From: Trinickia symbiotica
GTDB lineage: Bacteria > Pseudomonadota > Gammaproteobacteria > Burkholderiales > Burkholderiaceae
Length of the DNA stretch: 64,000 bases
Direction: 5' to 3'
Assembly: GCF_002934455.1 (NCBI RefSeq)
Contig: NZ_PTIR01000001.1
Coordinates: 124,001-188,000 of the forward strand
Shown here piece by piece: positions 7,637-15,577 of the stretch; position 1 is the stretch's first letter; each line of letters starts with the position of its first letter. Made by a program: the position numbers and the translations under genes. The notes beneath the pieces are model-generated. The model ran no database searches. It was not told the DNA's origin and saw only the letters and a list, made by a program, of their open reading frames with translations.

Positions 7637-9562
7637 CTATTGGCCACTGCCTTGCACGATGACCTGCGCCATGGCGTCTCGCTCGATTCGTTCGAGCGCG
7701 ACGCGCATCTGCGCAAATTCATCCGGCGTGCAAACCTGTTTGCCGAAATCGGCCTTCAGCCAGCGCGTCACTTGAACGACGCGTGTCTGAGGATCGAAAA
7801 TGTAATCGGACGCATAGGTCAAGCCGCCCGCGCTTATCGAAAGTGCTTCGGGGACATAGATCGTCTTGACGTTCGGCGGCAGATCGATCTGCCCTTCCTC
7901 TTCGAACGTGCCGCCGATGCAGACATAAGGTCGAGTTCGCCGCGGCACCGCGAGCCAGTCCTCGACCTGTGTCTCGATCCCGCCCGCCAGGCTCGAGAGC
8001 GCCGGCACGCCCGTCATGCCGTCGGGCCAGACGATATGCTCGATCGTGCCCGTCATCGTGACCGCAAACGGGCCGGCCGTCGCCGATACGTCGTCGGTGG
8101 ACAGCGTCGCCGTGCCGCGTAGACCCGCTTTCTGCAACCGCTCATAGGCGATCTGCTGCACGCGCTCGCGCGTCGCGCGCCGGAAGGCGTTGCGCTCGAG
8201 TTCGGCGGTGAAACCGCTGTCCTCGACATGATAGGCGTAGCGCCCCGTGCCGCTCGAGTCAATGCCGATCTGCACGCGCGCATCGCGCGAGCGTTGTTGC
8301 GTCGCCGGCGTACGTACGAGCACGCCTTCGTCGACGAGCAGCGCCGGCCTATCCATGAGGCTCGACGGCAGATCGCCGAACGCGATGCCGCCCGCGGTGG
8401 TATCGGCGAAGCGCCCAAGCTCGGGAATCCATACGATCGCGTGATTGATCGCGCCCGCTCCGTAACCGGGCACCGAGGGTAACGTGTAGACGGGCCCGAG
8501 TGCGATCAGCGCAGGCTCGCTGCGTATGCCGACGGCCGCGAGCAGTGCGCCATAGAGCGCGACATGGTCCTTGCAGTCGCCATAGCGGTTGCGCAGGATG
8601 TCGGCGACATGGTGCGGCCGCGTCGCCGCTTCGCCGACGAACAGGGCCACATAGCGGATGTTTGCGCGCATCCAGTCGTAGAGCGCGCGCGCTTTCGACC
8701 AGGCATCGGGCGCATTGGCCGTCAGTGCGTGCGCGAAGGCAACGATCGCTGGATCGTTCGCGGTCGGATCGACGGCCCCCTCCTCGTAACGCTCCGCGAA
8801 AGCGGCGAAGCTCGGCGTCGTGGTGACCATCAGCCGATCGCCATACTGCGCATACCCTACCGCGCCGTGCTCGATCGGCGCATAGGGGCCGTGACGGTAA
8901 TCGAACTCGTATCGTGTCCGCCCGCCCTCGGTCACAGGCGGCTTCGCCGCGTACCCGCGAGCGTCGGCATAAAGCGGCATGTCAGCCGGCAGATCGAAGA
9001 CGAGTTGCTGATTCTCGACGGGAACGCGCTCAGGCTCGACGAAGTAGGCGAACGTGCCCGGCTCTATCGCCTTGAAGCGCGACTTGCGAAACGCGACGTG
9101 AATGCGCCACCCGGGCTCCACGCCGGGAAAGATCACGGTGCGCAGGATACCGTCCTCGAACATCGGCGCGCCGGCCGCGCGCGGTTCCTGCACGTCGCGA
9201 ATTGCGTCGGGCCCCACCGGATGCCGATTGCCATCGGGATCGATCGATTCGGCCGCCACCAACGTCAATCTTTCGGTGTCCTTATCGAACCAGACATAGT
9301 GCTGCGCAATCGCATCGACGCCGGTTGCGGTGTTGGCGCGCAATGTCGTGTCGTCGTACTCCTCGAGCGTGCCATTGTGCTGGACGACAAATCGATGAAC
9401 GTCGGACTCGATCGTCATCGGCGCCGCATCGTCCGCCTGGGCTCGCGCGCTCGGGATTCCGCCGATGGACAATGCCACCAGCAGCACGCATGCGAACGTC
9501 GCGCTTAGTCCCGGTGGAAGAACGGTTGCAACGAGCATTGGAGCGACACGTGAATCGCGCAC
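7637..9562 (-). CDS. Exported DUF3857 / transglutaminase-like protein
   Basis: The 641-residue protein begins with a signal sequence ending near ARAQA, so it acts outside the cytoplasm. The DUF3857 domain spans about residues 50-230. It is followed by a transglutaminase-core domain with Cys330 in RNRYGDCKDH, His374 in GAINHAIVW and Asp387 in RFADTT, an intact papain-like triad. A C-terminal beta-rich region follows. Such proteins are common in proteobacteria and may process or cross-link peptides at the envelope; no substrate is known to me. The GTG at 9562 and the ATG at 9538 both lack a good ribosome-binding site, so the start is uncertain. It stands alone between two unrelated minus-strand genes. 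Confidence 0.85.
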   Translation of the reverse strand: MRDSRVAPMLVATVLPPGLSATFACVLLVALSIGGIPSARAQADDAAPMTIESDVHRFVVQHNGTLEEYDDTTLRANTATGVDAIAQHYVWFDKDTERLTLVAAESIDPDGNRHPVGPDAIRDVQEPRAAGAPMFEDGILRTVIFPGVEPGWRIHVAFRKSRFKAIEPGTFAYFVEPERVPVENQQLVFDLPADMPLYADARGYAAKPPVTEGGRTRYEFDYRHGPYAPIEHGAVGYAQYGDRLMVTTTPSFAAFAERYEEGAVDPTANDPAIVAFAHALTANAPDAWSKARALYDWMRANIRYVALFVGEAATRPHHVADILRNRYGDCKDHVALYGALLAAVGIRSEPALIALGPVYTLPSVPGYGAGAINHAIVWIPELGRFADTTAGGIAFGDLPSSLMDRPALLVDEGVLVRTPATQQRSRDARVQIGIDSSGTGRYAYHVEDSGFTAELERNAFRRATRERVQQIAYERLQKAGLRGTATLSTDDVSATAGPFAVTMTGTIEHIVWPDGMTGVPALSSLAGGIETQVEDWLAVPRRTRPYVCIGGTFEEEGQIDLPPNVKTIYVPEALSISAGGLTYASDYIFDPQTRVVQVTRWLKADFGKQVCTPDEFAQMRVALERIERDAMAQVIVQGSGQ

Positions 9563-9630
9563 GCAATAGATGACGGCATATATTGATGCCGCGTCTTGCC
9601 CGTTGCAAGCTTACGCTCGAACGCTGACGA

Positions 9631-10626
9631 TCAAAATACGAGCAAAAGCGCCGCGAATACCGCGTACAGCCAACCGACGCGGACCAACTCCCGGCTATGC
9701 ACCTGCGGCGCCTTGAAGGCTCGTTGCAAGAAAACGATGGCAACCGCCGTGACGCCCGCGGCGATGATCGACTGCGTGGCGAGATGCCAACTCGTGAAGA
9801 AGAGACCGAACGCAGTGGGCACAGTCGCTTGAATCATCATTGCGCCGCTGATGTTGGCGAGAGCAAGACGTTCCTTACGCTGCCGCACCCAGATTACCGC
9901 GTTCATGATTTCGGGCAATTCGGTCGCGATTGGGCTGAGCAGCAGCGCGGTGAGTTGCGGCGCAAGACCTAGCCAAGGTCCGATCACTTCGATTTGCCGC
10001 ACGAACAGCCGCGACGCCAGAAAGATCACGGCCAGCGCACCGAGCGTCTGCACGGCGATCCAGAACATCGCCGGACTTGAATCATGCGGACGCAATTTAA
10101 GCGGTTCCAACTCATCGAGCCCGTCGATATCGTCGGTCGCCGTGAGTTCTTTCCAGCAATAAACGGCGTACGCCAACAGAAACGCGATACCCAGCACGGG
10201 CTTGAAGGAGAACACCACCAAGCCCAGCGCGATCTTGAAGACGAAGATCGCGAGAAACCACAATTGATCGCGCCGCAGTCGGCGCGTGTCCGCCTCGACG
10301 TGTGCCTTGTCCCGACCGATACGGCGCGCCGTTGCGAGAAGCGTGATGCCCACGACGGCATAGGCGACGGTGCTCAGGGCGAGCGGTCCGCCGATCGCGG
10401 CGCCGACACCGATCTCCTTCTGCGCGGCCGTACCGCCAAACGCAACCGCAACGAGTGTAACGACGCTCTCGGGCAACGCAGTGCCGAATGCGGCAAGAAT
10501 GGTGCCGGTGGCCGTTTGACTCACGCGCAGTTTCTGGCCGAGCCATTCGACACCGTTGACGAATGTCTCGCAGGAAAGGTAGATGATTGCGGCGGAGGCG
10601 ATGAGCAGTGCGACAGTCCAGATCAT
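9631..10626 (-). CDS. Cation/Ca2+ antiporter of the CaxA/YrbG family under riboswitch control
   Basis: This 331-residue inner-membrane protein has about ten helices and two copies of the sodium/calcium-exchanger alpha repeat. These are visible as ATGTILAAFGTALPESVVTL in the first half and LLLSPIATELPEIMNAVIW in the second, both with the ion-binding Glu. It would exchange Ca2+ or another divalent cation for Na+ or H+. The real start is ATG at 10626; the longer upstream frame is an RNA leader, not protein. That leader carries a yybP-ykoY-type element, which in other bacteria senses Mn2+ and controls manganese exporters. Mn2+ (or Ca2+/Mn2+) export is therefore the favoured role. Confidence 0.88.
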   Translation of the reverse strand: MIWTVALLIASAAIIYLSCETFVNGVEWLGQKLRVSQTATGTILAAFGTALPESVVTLVAVAFGGTAAQKEIGVGAAIGGPLALSTVAYAVVGITLLATARRIGRDKAHVEADTRRLRRDQLWFLAIFVFKIALGLVVFSFKPVLGIAFLLAYAVYCWKELTATDDIDGLDELEPLKLRPHDSSPAMFWIAVQTLGALAVIFLASRLFVRQIEVIGPWLGLAPQLTALLLSPIATELPEIMNAVIWVRQRKERLALANISGAMMIQATVPTAFGLFFTSWHLATQSIIAAGVTAVAIVFLQRAFKAPQVHSRELVRVGWLYAVFAALLLVF

Positions 10627-10683
10627 GACAGTCGCCCCGTGGCGCGGAGTTGGGAAAGCAGGCGCATCTCGGTGATGTTCCAC

Positions 10684-10729
10684 GGGCCGGGACAAGAGAA
10701 CCCAATGACGTCTCGCCTTCGCCCGGCCC
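10684..10729 (-). promoter_or_regulatory. Hairpin between riboswitch and start codon (possible expression platform)
   Basis: GGGCCGGG (10684-10691) and CCCGGCCC (10722-10729) form a perfect 8-bp stem with a 30-base loop in the antiporter mRNA leader. It lies between the aptamer and the start codon. There is no U-run, so control at translation or by Rho is more likely than intrinsic termination. The role is inferred from position only. Confidence 0.4.
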
Positions 10730-10745
10730 GGGTAAGAAGGGATAA

Positions 10746-10860
10746 CGTCACAGGTCTCGCCAAGCCGAGAAACGGCCGTCATCACCATGGCACAGGCGCG
10801 CCAATTATGTTGATGATGACGCTTCACCACGCTGGTGAAGCAGACTACTCCCCCACGACG
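10746..10860 (-). ncRNA. yybP-ykoY-type (Mn2+) riboswitch
   Basis: On the minus strand the leader contains the family's diagnostic L1 element GGGGAGTAG (10845-10853) followed by a stem. It then has GTCATCATCAACATA, a second helix with CCATGGTGATGACGGCC, and the closing GGCGAGACCT. A basal helix pairs the bases around 10852-10860 with those around 10746-10754, several as G-U pairs. These are the conserved blocks of the manganese-sensing yybP-ykoY class, in the expected order and spacing. The element sits about 120 bases upstream of a cation antiporter gene, the usual target type. Confidence 0.87.
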
Positions 10861-11006
10861 GGGCAGATTATAGCGCAAGCCGGCATCGCGATACTTCGCA
10901 ACTCGCGATCAGCGGCGTCAGAACCACGAGGAATGCCAACAAGAAAGAGAAAAAAGCCCCTTTTTCGATTGGCGCCATCGCACATCAGCCAAGCCGTCAG
11001 CAGATG

Positions 11007-11408
11007 TCAACGGGCCTCGCAGATTCCATAATGCGTTCCTTCGTGGCCAGGCTCTCGATTGAGCTCACATACGAGCTTGATCGGCCGGCCGTCCAGTTCG
11101 GTATTCGCATCCCAGCCGGTCTTGCCGTGCCGCCAACCGATATATTCGACGCCTTGGTAACGGATGACGATTCTCTGAAGCATCACCGGCTGCGATGGAA
11201 CGAGCCTGTGCAGCCCTGCCCTGCGCTCAATAGCAGGGAACCAGAAAGCGCCGCTTGCGTCGGTCAGACAGCTTTGCGGCGGGATTTCATTCTCGTTTTC
11301 GGACCAGATGACTTTCTGAACCAGCTCGGCGCCTTTCACCGGCTCGCCGTCCATCAGCACAGTGCCGTGCACTTCGGAAAAAAGCACCAGACGATCGAAC
11401 ACCCGCAT
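11007..11408 (-). CDS. Small beta-sandwich protein (DUF6795-like)
   Basis: The 133-residue product has no signal peptide or membrane helix. Its first half (VHGTVLMDGEPVKGAELVQ, then TDASGAFWFP) has the pattern of a transthyretin/carboxypeptidase-regulatory-like beta-sandwich: an opening strand, a DGxPVxGA turn and a TDxxGxFxFP turn. The C-terminus is hydrophilic and contains two cysteines. I place it in the DUF6795 group by this pattern with moderate confidence. GGAGGAACGGGCC precedes the ATG. It stands downstream of, and parallel to, the ProQ-like gene, 60 bases away, and may share its transcript. The biochemical role is unknown. Confidence 0.65.
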   Translation of the reverse strand: MRVFDRLVLFSEVHGTVLMDGEPVKGAELVQKVIWSENENEIPPQSCLTDASGAFWFPAIERRAGLHRLVPSQPVMLQRIVIRYQGVEYIGWRHGKTGWDANTELDGRPIKLVCELNREPGHEGTHYGICEAR

Positions 11409-11468
11409 GGCCCGTTCCTCCGGACATACTTGGCTCGAGGCGGAATGACGGTGACGCTGGCGAAAATG

Positions 11469-12077
11469 TCAGGCGGCTCGATCCGACGCGGCTTGGTCGA
11501 TAGACGGGTCTGCCGCCGACGGTTGTTCAGCCGACGGTTGTTCCGCCGACGGTTGCTCAGCCGCCGCATTGGCCGGCTCGGCTGCCCCTTCTTTGGCTTG
11601 CCGACGCGAAGCATGGGCGCCGTGCGCCTGCCTGCGCGCGAACGCCGCGTCGCGCGCGGTGACCGAGCCCGCCGCCGCGCCAGTCAGGTCGACGCGGGCC
11701 GCTCCGTCGACCAGGCATGCCCAGTAACGGCTGCCGCGGCACCAGGTGCTGACCGCGAGGCGGATTTCGTCTTCCTTGAGCTTGAGCTCTTCCGCGTGGG
11801 CTAGAAGGTCCGCCAGAATCCCGATCTTCAGCGGCACCTTGGGCGCCGGCTTCTTGGGGAAAGCCGCCGGAAAGCGCTTCTGCAGCTTGCCGATCGTGCG
11901 CAGAACCGGATCGACCGGCTCCGTCTTCGCGGCCGCCCGGGCGTTCGCCTTCGGCGCGGCGGCGGGCCGTGGGGGCCGAACAGACTTCGGCTTGGCCGCC
12001 TGCTGTTTCGCTTCCCGCTCTTCCTTTGCCGCTTTTTTCAGCTGTTGCTTAAGAACTGCCAGTTGCTCAAAACCCAT
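11469..12077 (-). CDS. ProQ/FinO-family RNA-binding protein
   Basis: This 202-residue protein has a ProQ/FinO core at about residues 55-130, recognisable in LRTIGKLQKRFPAAF, PLKIGILADLL and the Trp-rich end AVSTWCRGSRYWACLVDGAARVDL. FinO-domain proteins bind structured RNAs, especially 3' terminator hairpins, and help sRNA-mRNA pairing. A basic, Ala/Lys-rich tail precedes the core. The C-terminal tail is low complexity and ends with three copies of a 5-residue AEQPS-type repeat encoded by a 15-bp tandem repeat (11518-11562). The gene has no evident partner apart from the small downstream gene. Confidence 0.88.
   Translation of the reverse strand: MGFEQLAVLKQQLKKAAKEEREAKQQAAKPKSVRPPRPAAAPKANARAAAKTEPVDPVLRTIGKLQKRFPAAFPKKPAPKVPLKIGILADLLAHAEELKLKEDEIRLAVSTWCRGSRYWACLVDGAARVDLTGAAAGSVTARDAAFARRQAHGAHASRRQAKEGAAEPANAAAEQPSAEQPSAEQPSAADPSIDQAASDRAA
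11518..11562. repeat. 15-bp tandem repeat, three copies, in the ProQ-like gene tail
   Basis: Three consecutive 15-bp units, GACGGTTGTTCAGCC and two one- or two-base variants, encode the repeated pentapeptide near the C-terminus. The length keeps the frame, so copy-number change would only shorten or lengthen the disordered tail. Confidence 0.85.
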
Positions 12078-12289
12078 GCTACGTCCCGTAACCGTCCTCC
12101 AAGAACTGGAATAGTACCGCCCTTTGCCAACTGACGTCGATCACGGCCCGCCGCGCGGGCCCGCGCTGGGGGCGTTGCTACGCCGAATCATCTGCTGCGC
12201 TCGACGCTGATCAGATCTCACTCGATACGTCACGCCGCTCCACCTCCGTACTCTTCGCTACGCCAGACCACGGCACAGGTCGTGGCTTC

Positions 12290-13255
12290 TCAACCACCAC
12301 CGCCCGAAGCGGTCTCGACGCGCGCATCGCGTCGCACAGCCTGCGGCGGCAAACCAAAGCCGCGCATAAACGCCTCCCGCATATGTCGGCGATCGCGGAA
12401 ACCCGTTTCCTTCGCGATCGTATCCAGCGGATGCCGGCTTTGCTCGATCATCAGGCGCGCCGCTTCGAGGCGTAGTCCTTCGATCGCCTTGGCCGGCGAT
12501 TTGCCCGTTTCGAGCGTAAACACGCGGCTGAATTGACGCGGGCTCAAGTGGACAGCCTCGGCCAATTCCTCGACGGTCAATGTTCGGCTCAGGTTCTTGC
12601 GCGCATAGTCCAACGCGCTCTGGATACGATCGGACTTCGGCGCGAGATCCAGCATTTCAGAGTGCTGCGACTGCCCGCCCGACCGCCTCTGATGCATGAC
12701 CAGCTTGTGGGCGACGGATCGCGCGACATCCGCACCGAGATCCTTCTCCACCATCGCGAGCGCCAGGTCGAGGCCCGCGGTCATCCCGGCAGACGTCCAG
12801 ACGGAACCGTCCACGATATAAATGCGATCGTCTTCGACGCGAATGTCAGGAAAGCGCTTCTGCATTTCTCGCGCGAAAGCCCAGTGCATCGTTGCGCGCC
12901 GCCCGGCGAGCAACCCGGCTTCGGCCAGCACGAATCCGCCCGTGCAAATGCCCGCGATGCGCCGCGCGCGCTGGCCCGCTTTGCGCAGGAATGAGAGGAC
13001 CTCGGCCGGCGCGGATGAAGTGGTCGGATCGATGACGCCCGCCACGATCCACGTATGAACTTCGCGGCGCTCACGCACCGACCGGGTGCCGACAACCATG
13101 CCCAATGACGAGCGCACGTCGCCTCCGTCGACCGAAAAATTGTCGAGCTCGTAGAACGGATCGCCCGTCGCCACATTCGCGCACTCAAAAACGGCCTGTG
13201 TGGCGAGCGCCATGACCTGGAAGCCGTCGCTCAGAAGAAAGCCAATCCGATGCAT
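12290..13255 (-). CDS. GlxA-family transcriptional regulator (DJ-1/PfpI + AraC HTH)
   Basis: The 321-residue protein joins a DJ-1/PfpI-like domain to a C-terminal AraC-type DNA-binding domain. The first domain (residues 1-200) has Cys104 in the ICTGG nucleophile-elbow position. The second (about 215-310) has two helix-turn-helix units, including TVEELAEAVHLSPRQFSRVF and DTIAKETGFRDRRHMREAF. In this family the first domain probably senses a ligand. GGGAGAACGGAC precedes the ATG. It is transcribed divergently from a short-chain dehydrogenase gene 118 bp away, which is its most likely target. A second family member lies at 43497-44486. Confidence 0.92.
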   Translation of the reverse strand: MHRIGFLLSDGFQVMALATQAVFECANVATGDPFYELDNFSVDGGDVRSSLGMVVGTRSVRERREVHTWIVAGVIDPTTSSAPAEVLSFLRKAGQRARRIAGICTGGFVLAEAGLLAGRRATMHWAFAREMQKRFPDIRVEDDRIYIVDGSVWTSAGMTAGLDLALAMVEKDLGADVARSVAHKLVMHQRRSGGQSQHSEMLDLAPKSDRIQSALDYARKNLSRTLTVEELAEAVHLSPRQFSRVFTLETGKSPAKAIEGLRLEAARLMIEQSRHPLDTIAKETGFRDRRHMREAFMRGFGLPPQAVRRDARVETASGGGG

Positions 13256-13373
13256 GTCCGTTCTCCCGCCCCTGTGTCTTGAATCAATACCTTATACGTC
13301 ATTTACGCCACAGTCAAACCGCGTCAAAGTGTCCTCACGCAATTCCTTGCAACGTTCTAATCGGAGAAACGAC

Positions 13374-14174
13374 ATGAAGCAAGCACATCAAGGCACAGCC
13401 GTCATCACTGGCGCATCGTCGGGCATCGGCGCGGTCTACGCGAACCAGCTGGCCCGCCGCGGCTACGACCTCATTCTCGTCGCGCGCAACCGCGACCGTC
13501 TCGCCGCGCTCGCCGCGCGCATCGGCGACGAGACGCGCCAAAGCGTCGAGATCGTCGATGCAGACCTGAGCGACCGGAACGACCTCTCCGCCGTCGAAGC
13601 GAAACTCAGGCAGGACGCGAGCATTACGCTGCTGGTCAACAACGCCGGCGTGGGCACGCACACTCCACTGCTCGAGAGCGACGTCGAAGCGATGACGAAG
13701 ATGATCGATCTGAACGTGACGGCACTCACGCGTCTCACTTATGCCGCGGTACCTGGCTTCGTGGCGCGCGGCAAGGGCGCCGTGATCAACATCTCATCGA
13801 TTGTCGCGATTGCGCCGGAGGTTCTCAACGGCGTCTACGGCGGCAGCAAGGCCTTCGTGCTGGCCTTCAGTCAATCGCTGAACCACGAACTCGCCGACAA
13901 AGGCGTGCAAGTGCAGGCGGTTTTGCCGGGCGCCACGGCCACCGATTTTTGGCAGACAGGCGGTCTGCCGCTCGAAAACCTTCCGAAGGAAATCGTCATG
14001 TCGGCTGAAGCGATGGTCGACGCGGCGTTGACCGGCTTCGATCGGCGCGAACTCGTCACGATCCCGTCGCTGCATGCGGTGGAAGAATGGGACGCTTACG
14101 AGGCGGCGCGCTTGACCATGTCGCCGCATCTCACGAGCAACGTCCCCGCACCGCGCTATACGGTCGCGCAATGA
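13374..14174 (+). CDS. Short-chain dehydrogenase/reductase (classical SDR)
   Basis: The 266-residue protein is a classical NAD(P)-dependent SDR. It has the cofactor motif TGASSGIG (residues 12-19), NNAG after the fourth strand, the catalytic Ser in INISSI and the Tyr/Lys pair in YGGSK. RNRDRL after the second strand, with an Arg following the glycine motif region, suggests NADP(H) preference. The ATG at 13374 is preceded by GGAGAAACGAC; an upstream in-frame start at 13200 would run into the divergent GlxA gene. The substrate is unknown, probably a carbonyl compound whose presence is sensed by the neighbouring GlxA-type regulator. Confidence 0.9.
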   Translation: MKQAHQGTAVITGASSGIGAVYANQLARRGYDLILVARNRDRLAALAARIGDETRQSVEIVDADLSDRNDLSAVEAKLRQDASITLLVNNAGVGTHTPLLESDVEAMTKMIDLNVTALTRLTYAAVPGFVARGKGAVINISSIVAIAPEVLNGVYGGSKAFVLAFSQSLNHELADKGVQVQAVLPGATATDFWQTGGLPLENLPKEIVMSAEAMVDAALTGFDRRELVTIPSLHAVEEWDAYEAARLTMSPHLTSNVPAPRYTVAQ

Positions 14175-14276
14175 TGCTGCTTTCCGCAGTCGTATGAATC
14201 CCGCCGAGAGCGGTGCCCGGTGCGGCGTTGGCAACGCAACCCTTTATCGGCACGCCTTCGGCTCAACTAGAGAACC

Positions 14277-14690
14277 ATGATGGAAAACGCTAAACGATGG
14301 ATGACGGCGCTCATCGCAGCGCTCGTCACAGTGACGTTCCAGGCTGCCGAAGCTGCCGACGTCGAACGGCACGATCCGGCTCCGACGACGGTGGCGCGTC
14401 ACGCTTCCGCGAATTCGCCGATCAGGTTGCGGGTCGAAGCTCCCACTGGGCGCATCGAGCAACTCGCCTATCGACCCGGACGAGGTTGGAGTTCCTCCGC
14501 GCCTGCTGGTTCCGACGCCGGGGCGGCCGCCACCCGCGCCGTACATGCGGATGCGGAAGGACGCGATCGGAACGCGGGCGGAAGCCAGCCCATGAGCGTA
14601 TTCATCGACGGTCCGACTGGCTACACCTACGTTTGGAATCGCGACAAGGGCTGGACATTCGTGGGCCGCATCAGCAACCGCGTCGAGTAA
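14277..14690 (+). CDS. Small secreted protein with duplicated PTG...GW motif
   Basis: This 137-residue protein starts with a signal peptide (hydrophobic residues 9-24, cleavage after AEA). The mature part holds two diverged copies of one motif. The first has PTG at residues 56-58 and RGW at 69-71; the second has PTG at 113-115 and DKGW at 123-126, each in a short strand-turn-strand pattern. The middle is low-complexity Ala/Asp. No enzyme motif or membrane segment is present after cleavage. I do not recognise a function; a periplasmic or surface beta-hairpin protein is a fair guess. It precedes another small secreted protein, but a 216-bp gap separates them. Confidence 0.7.
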   Translation: MMENAKRWMTALIAALVTVTFQAAEAADVERHDPAPTTVARHASANSPIRLRVEAPTGRIEQLAYRPGRGWSSSAPAGSDAGAAATRAVHADAEGRDRNAGGSQPMSVFIDGPTGYTYVWNRDKGWTFVGRISNRVE

Positions 14691-14906
14691 TCGGCGTGGT
14701 CGCGGCCAGGAAGCGGAGCGCTACGACGGCAAAGGCTGAAACGCCAGCGCTCCCTGCACGGCATCGGCCGGGATTGTTCTGCGCCGCGAGCCAGTGATTT
14801 CACGCAGCAGGTATTTAACTCATAAGCGAGCGTGCTTAGACTGCGAAGCACCTGCTGCTGATATCGAATCACAGCTCACTGGAAACAGAACTTAGGAGGT
14901 TACATC

Positions 14907-15224
14907 ATGAACTCGCTCATCAAAGCCGTTGCTGTCGCGCTCGCCATCGCCGCTCCCGTCGCGTCATTCGCGCAATCGAATCAACCGGTCACGCGCGCAC
15001 AAGTTCGCGCCGAACTCGTGCAACTCGAGAAGGCCGGCTACTCGCCGCTCCGTGGTGACGATCCGTACTATCCGGCCGACATCCAGGCTGCCGAAGCGCG
15101 CGTCGCCGCGCAAAACGGCGGCGTCGCAGGTACGACCGACATTGGCGGCGTAAGCGCGGGCGCGGCTGCTTCGGGCCATGCGGCCAATGCAACTGGCACG
15201 AAGTCCATTTACTTCGGGCAATAA
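14907..15224 (+). CDS. DUF4148 secreted protein
   Basis: The 105-residue protein has a Sec signal peptide ending in SFAQS. The DUF4148 core reads VTRAQVRAELVQLEKAGYSPL, with the PYYPADIQAAEARV segment following. This family is found mainly in Burkholderiales, often many copies per genome, and has no known function. A strong AGGAGG site lies in front of the ATG and a terminator hairpin follows, so it is probably a monocistronic and well-expressed unit. The C-terminal part is Gly/Ala rich. Confidence 0.9.
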   Translation: MNSLIKAVAVALAIAAPVASFAQSNQPVTRAQVRAELVQLEKAGYSPLRGDDPYYPADIQAAEARVAAQNGGVAGTTDIGGVSAGAAASGHAANATGTKSIYFGQ

Positions 15225-15301
15225 CCGCGTGGACGCAACAGCGGGGCGACTAGCCCGCCCTGCTCTCGCCCGCAACGTTGCGGCGCGGATTCGATACTAG
15301 A

Positions 15302-15337
15302 GGCCGGCACGGAGCGACCGCTCCGTCGCCGGCCTTT
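15302..15337 (+). terminator. Rho-independent terminator after the DUF4148 gene
   Basis: GGCCGGC and CGGAGCG pair with CTCCG and GCCGGCC around an ACCG loop, followed by a short TTT. It begins 78 bp after the stop codon of the DUF4148 gene. Confidence 0.75.
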
Positions 15338-15453
15338 GCCATTTGGCTCATCCGTCGGGGTACGCAAGCATCCATCTCATCAACGCTTCGCTACTCCTCC
15401 TGTCCATCATTCGATTGACCAAGTCGGCCCCAAACACCTGGGCACACGCCGGA

Positions 15454-15499
15454 TTGTGTCGCAATGTATCCGAGCCGAGTATCGATACAAAGCATTGCA
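15454..15499 (+). promoter_or_regulatory. 46-bp regulatory box upstream of the ccdA-trx-ohr operon
   Basis: The box contains TTGTGTC (15454-15460), TGTATC (15465-15470), GATACAA (15484-15490) and TTGCA (15495-15499). The same blocks, at offsets 0, 11, 30 and 41, occur at 20071-20116 in front of the two-component operon. The 11-bp-spaced half-sites resemble the direct repeats bound by OmpR-family response regulators. It lies 79 bp upstream of the first gene. The rest of 15338-15577 shows nothing else I can name. Confidence 0.6.
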
Positions 15500-15577
15500 A
15501 CGAAGCGGCGTCGGCGACACAAGCGAGATACGTAAGGGCGCTCCAATACAGCATGCGCAAAACGAGGAGCGCCAATC

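Noticed and set aside
10627-10878. N-terminal extension of the antiporter gene to 10878
   Set aside because: This segment is the riboswitch RNA; the translated sequence has no transporter similarity and the family start is at 10626.
15348-15575. 75-codon minus-strand frame before ccdA
   Set aside because: It covers the shared regulatory box and promoter region, has no convincing start signal and no recognised motif.
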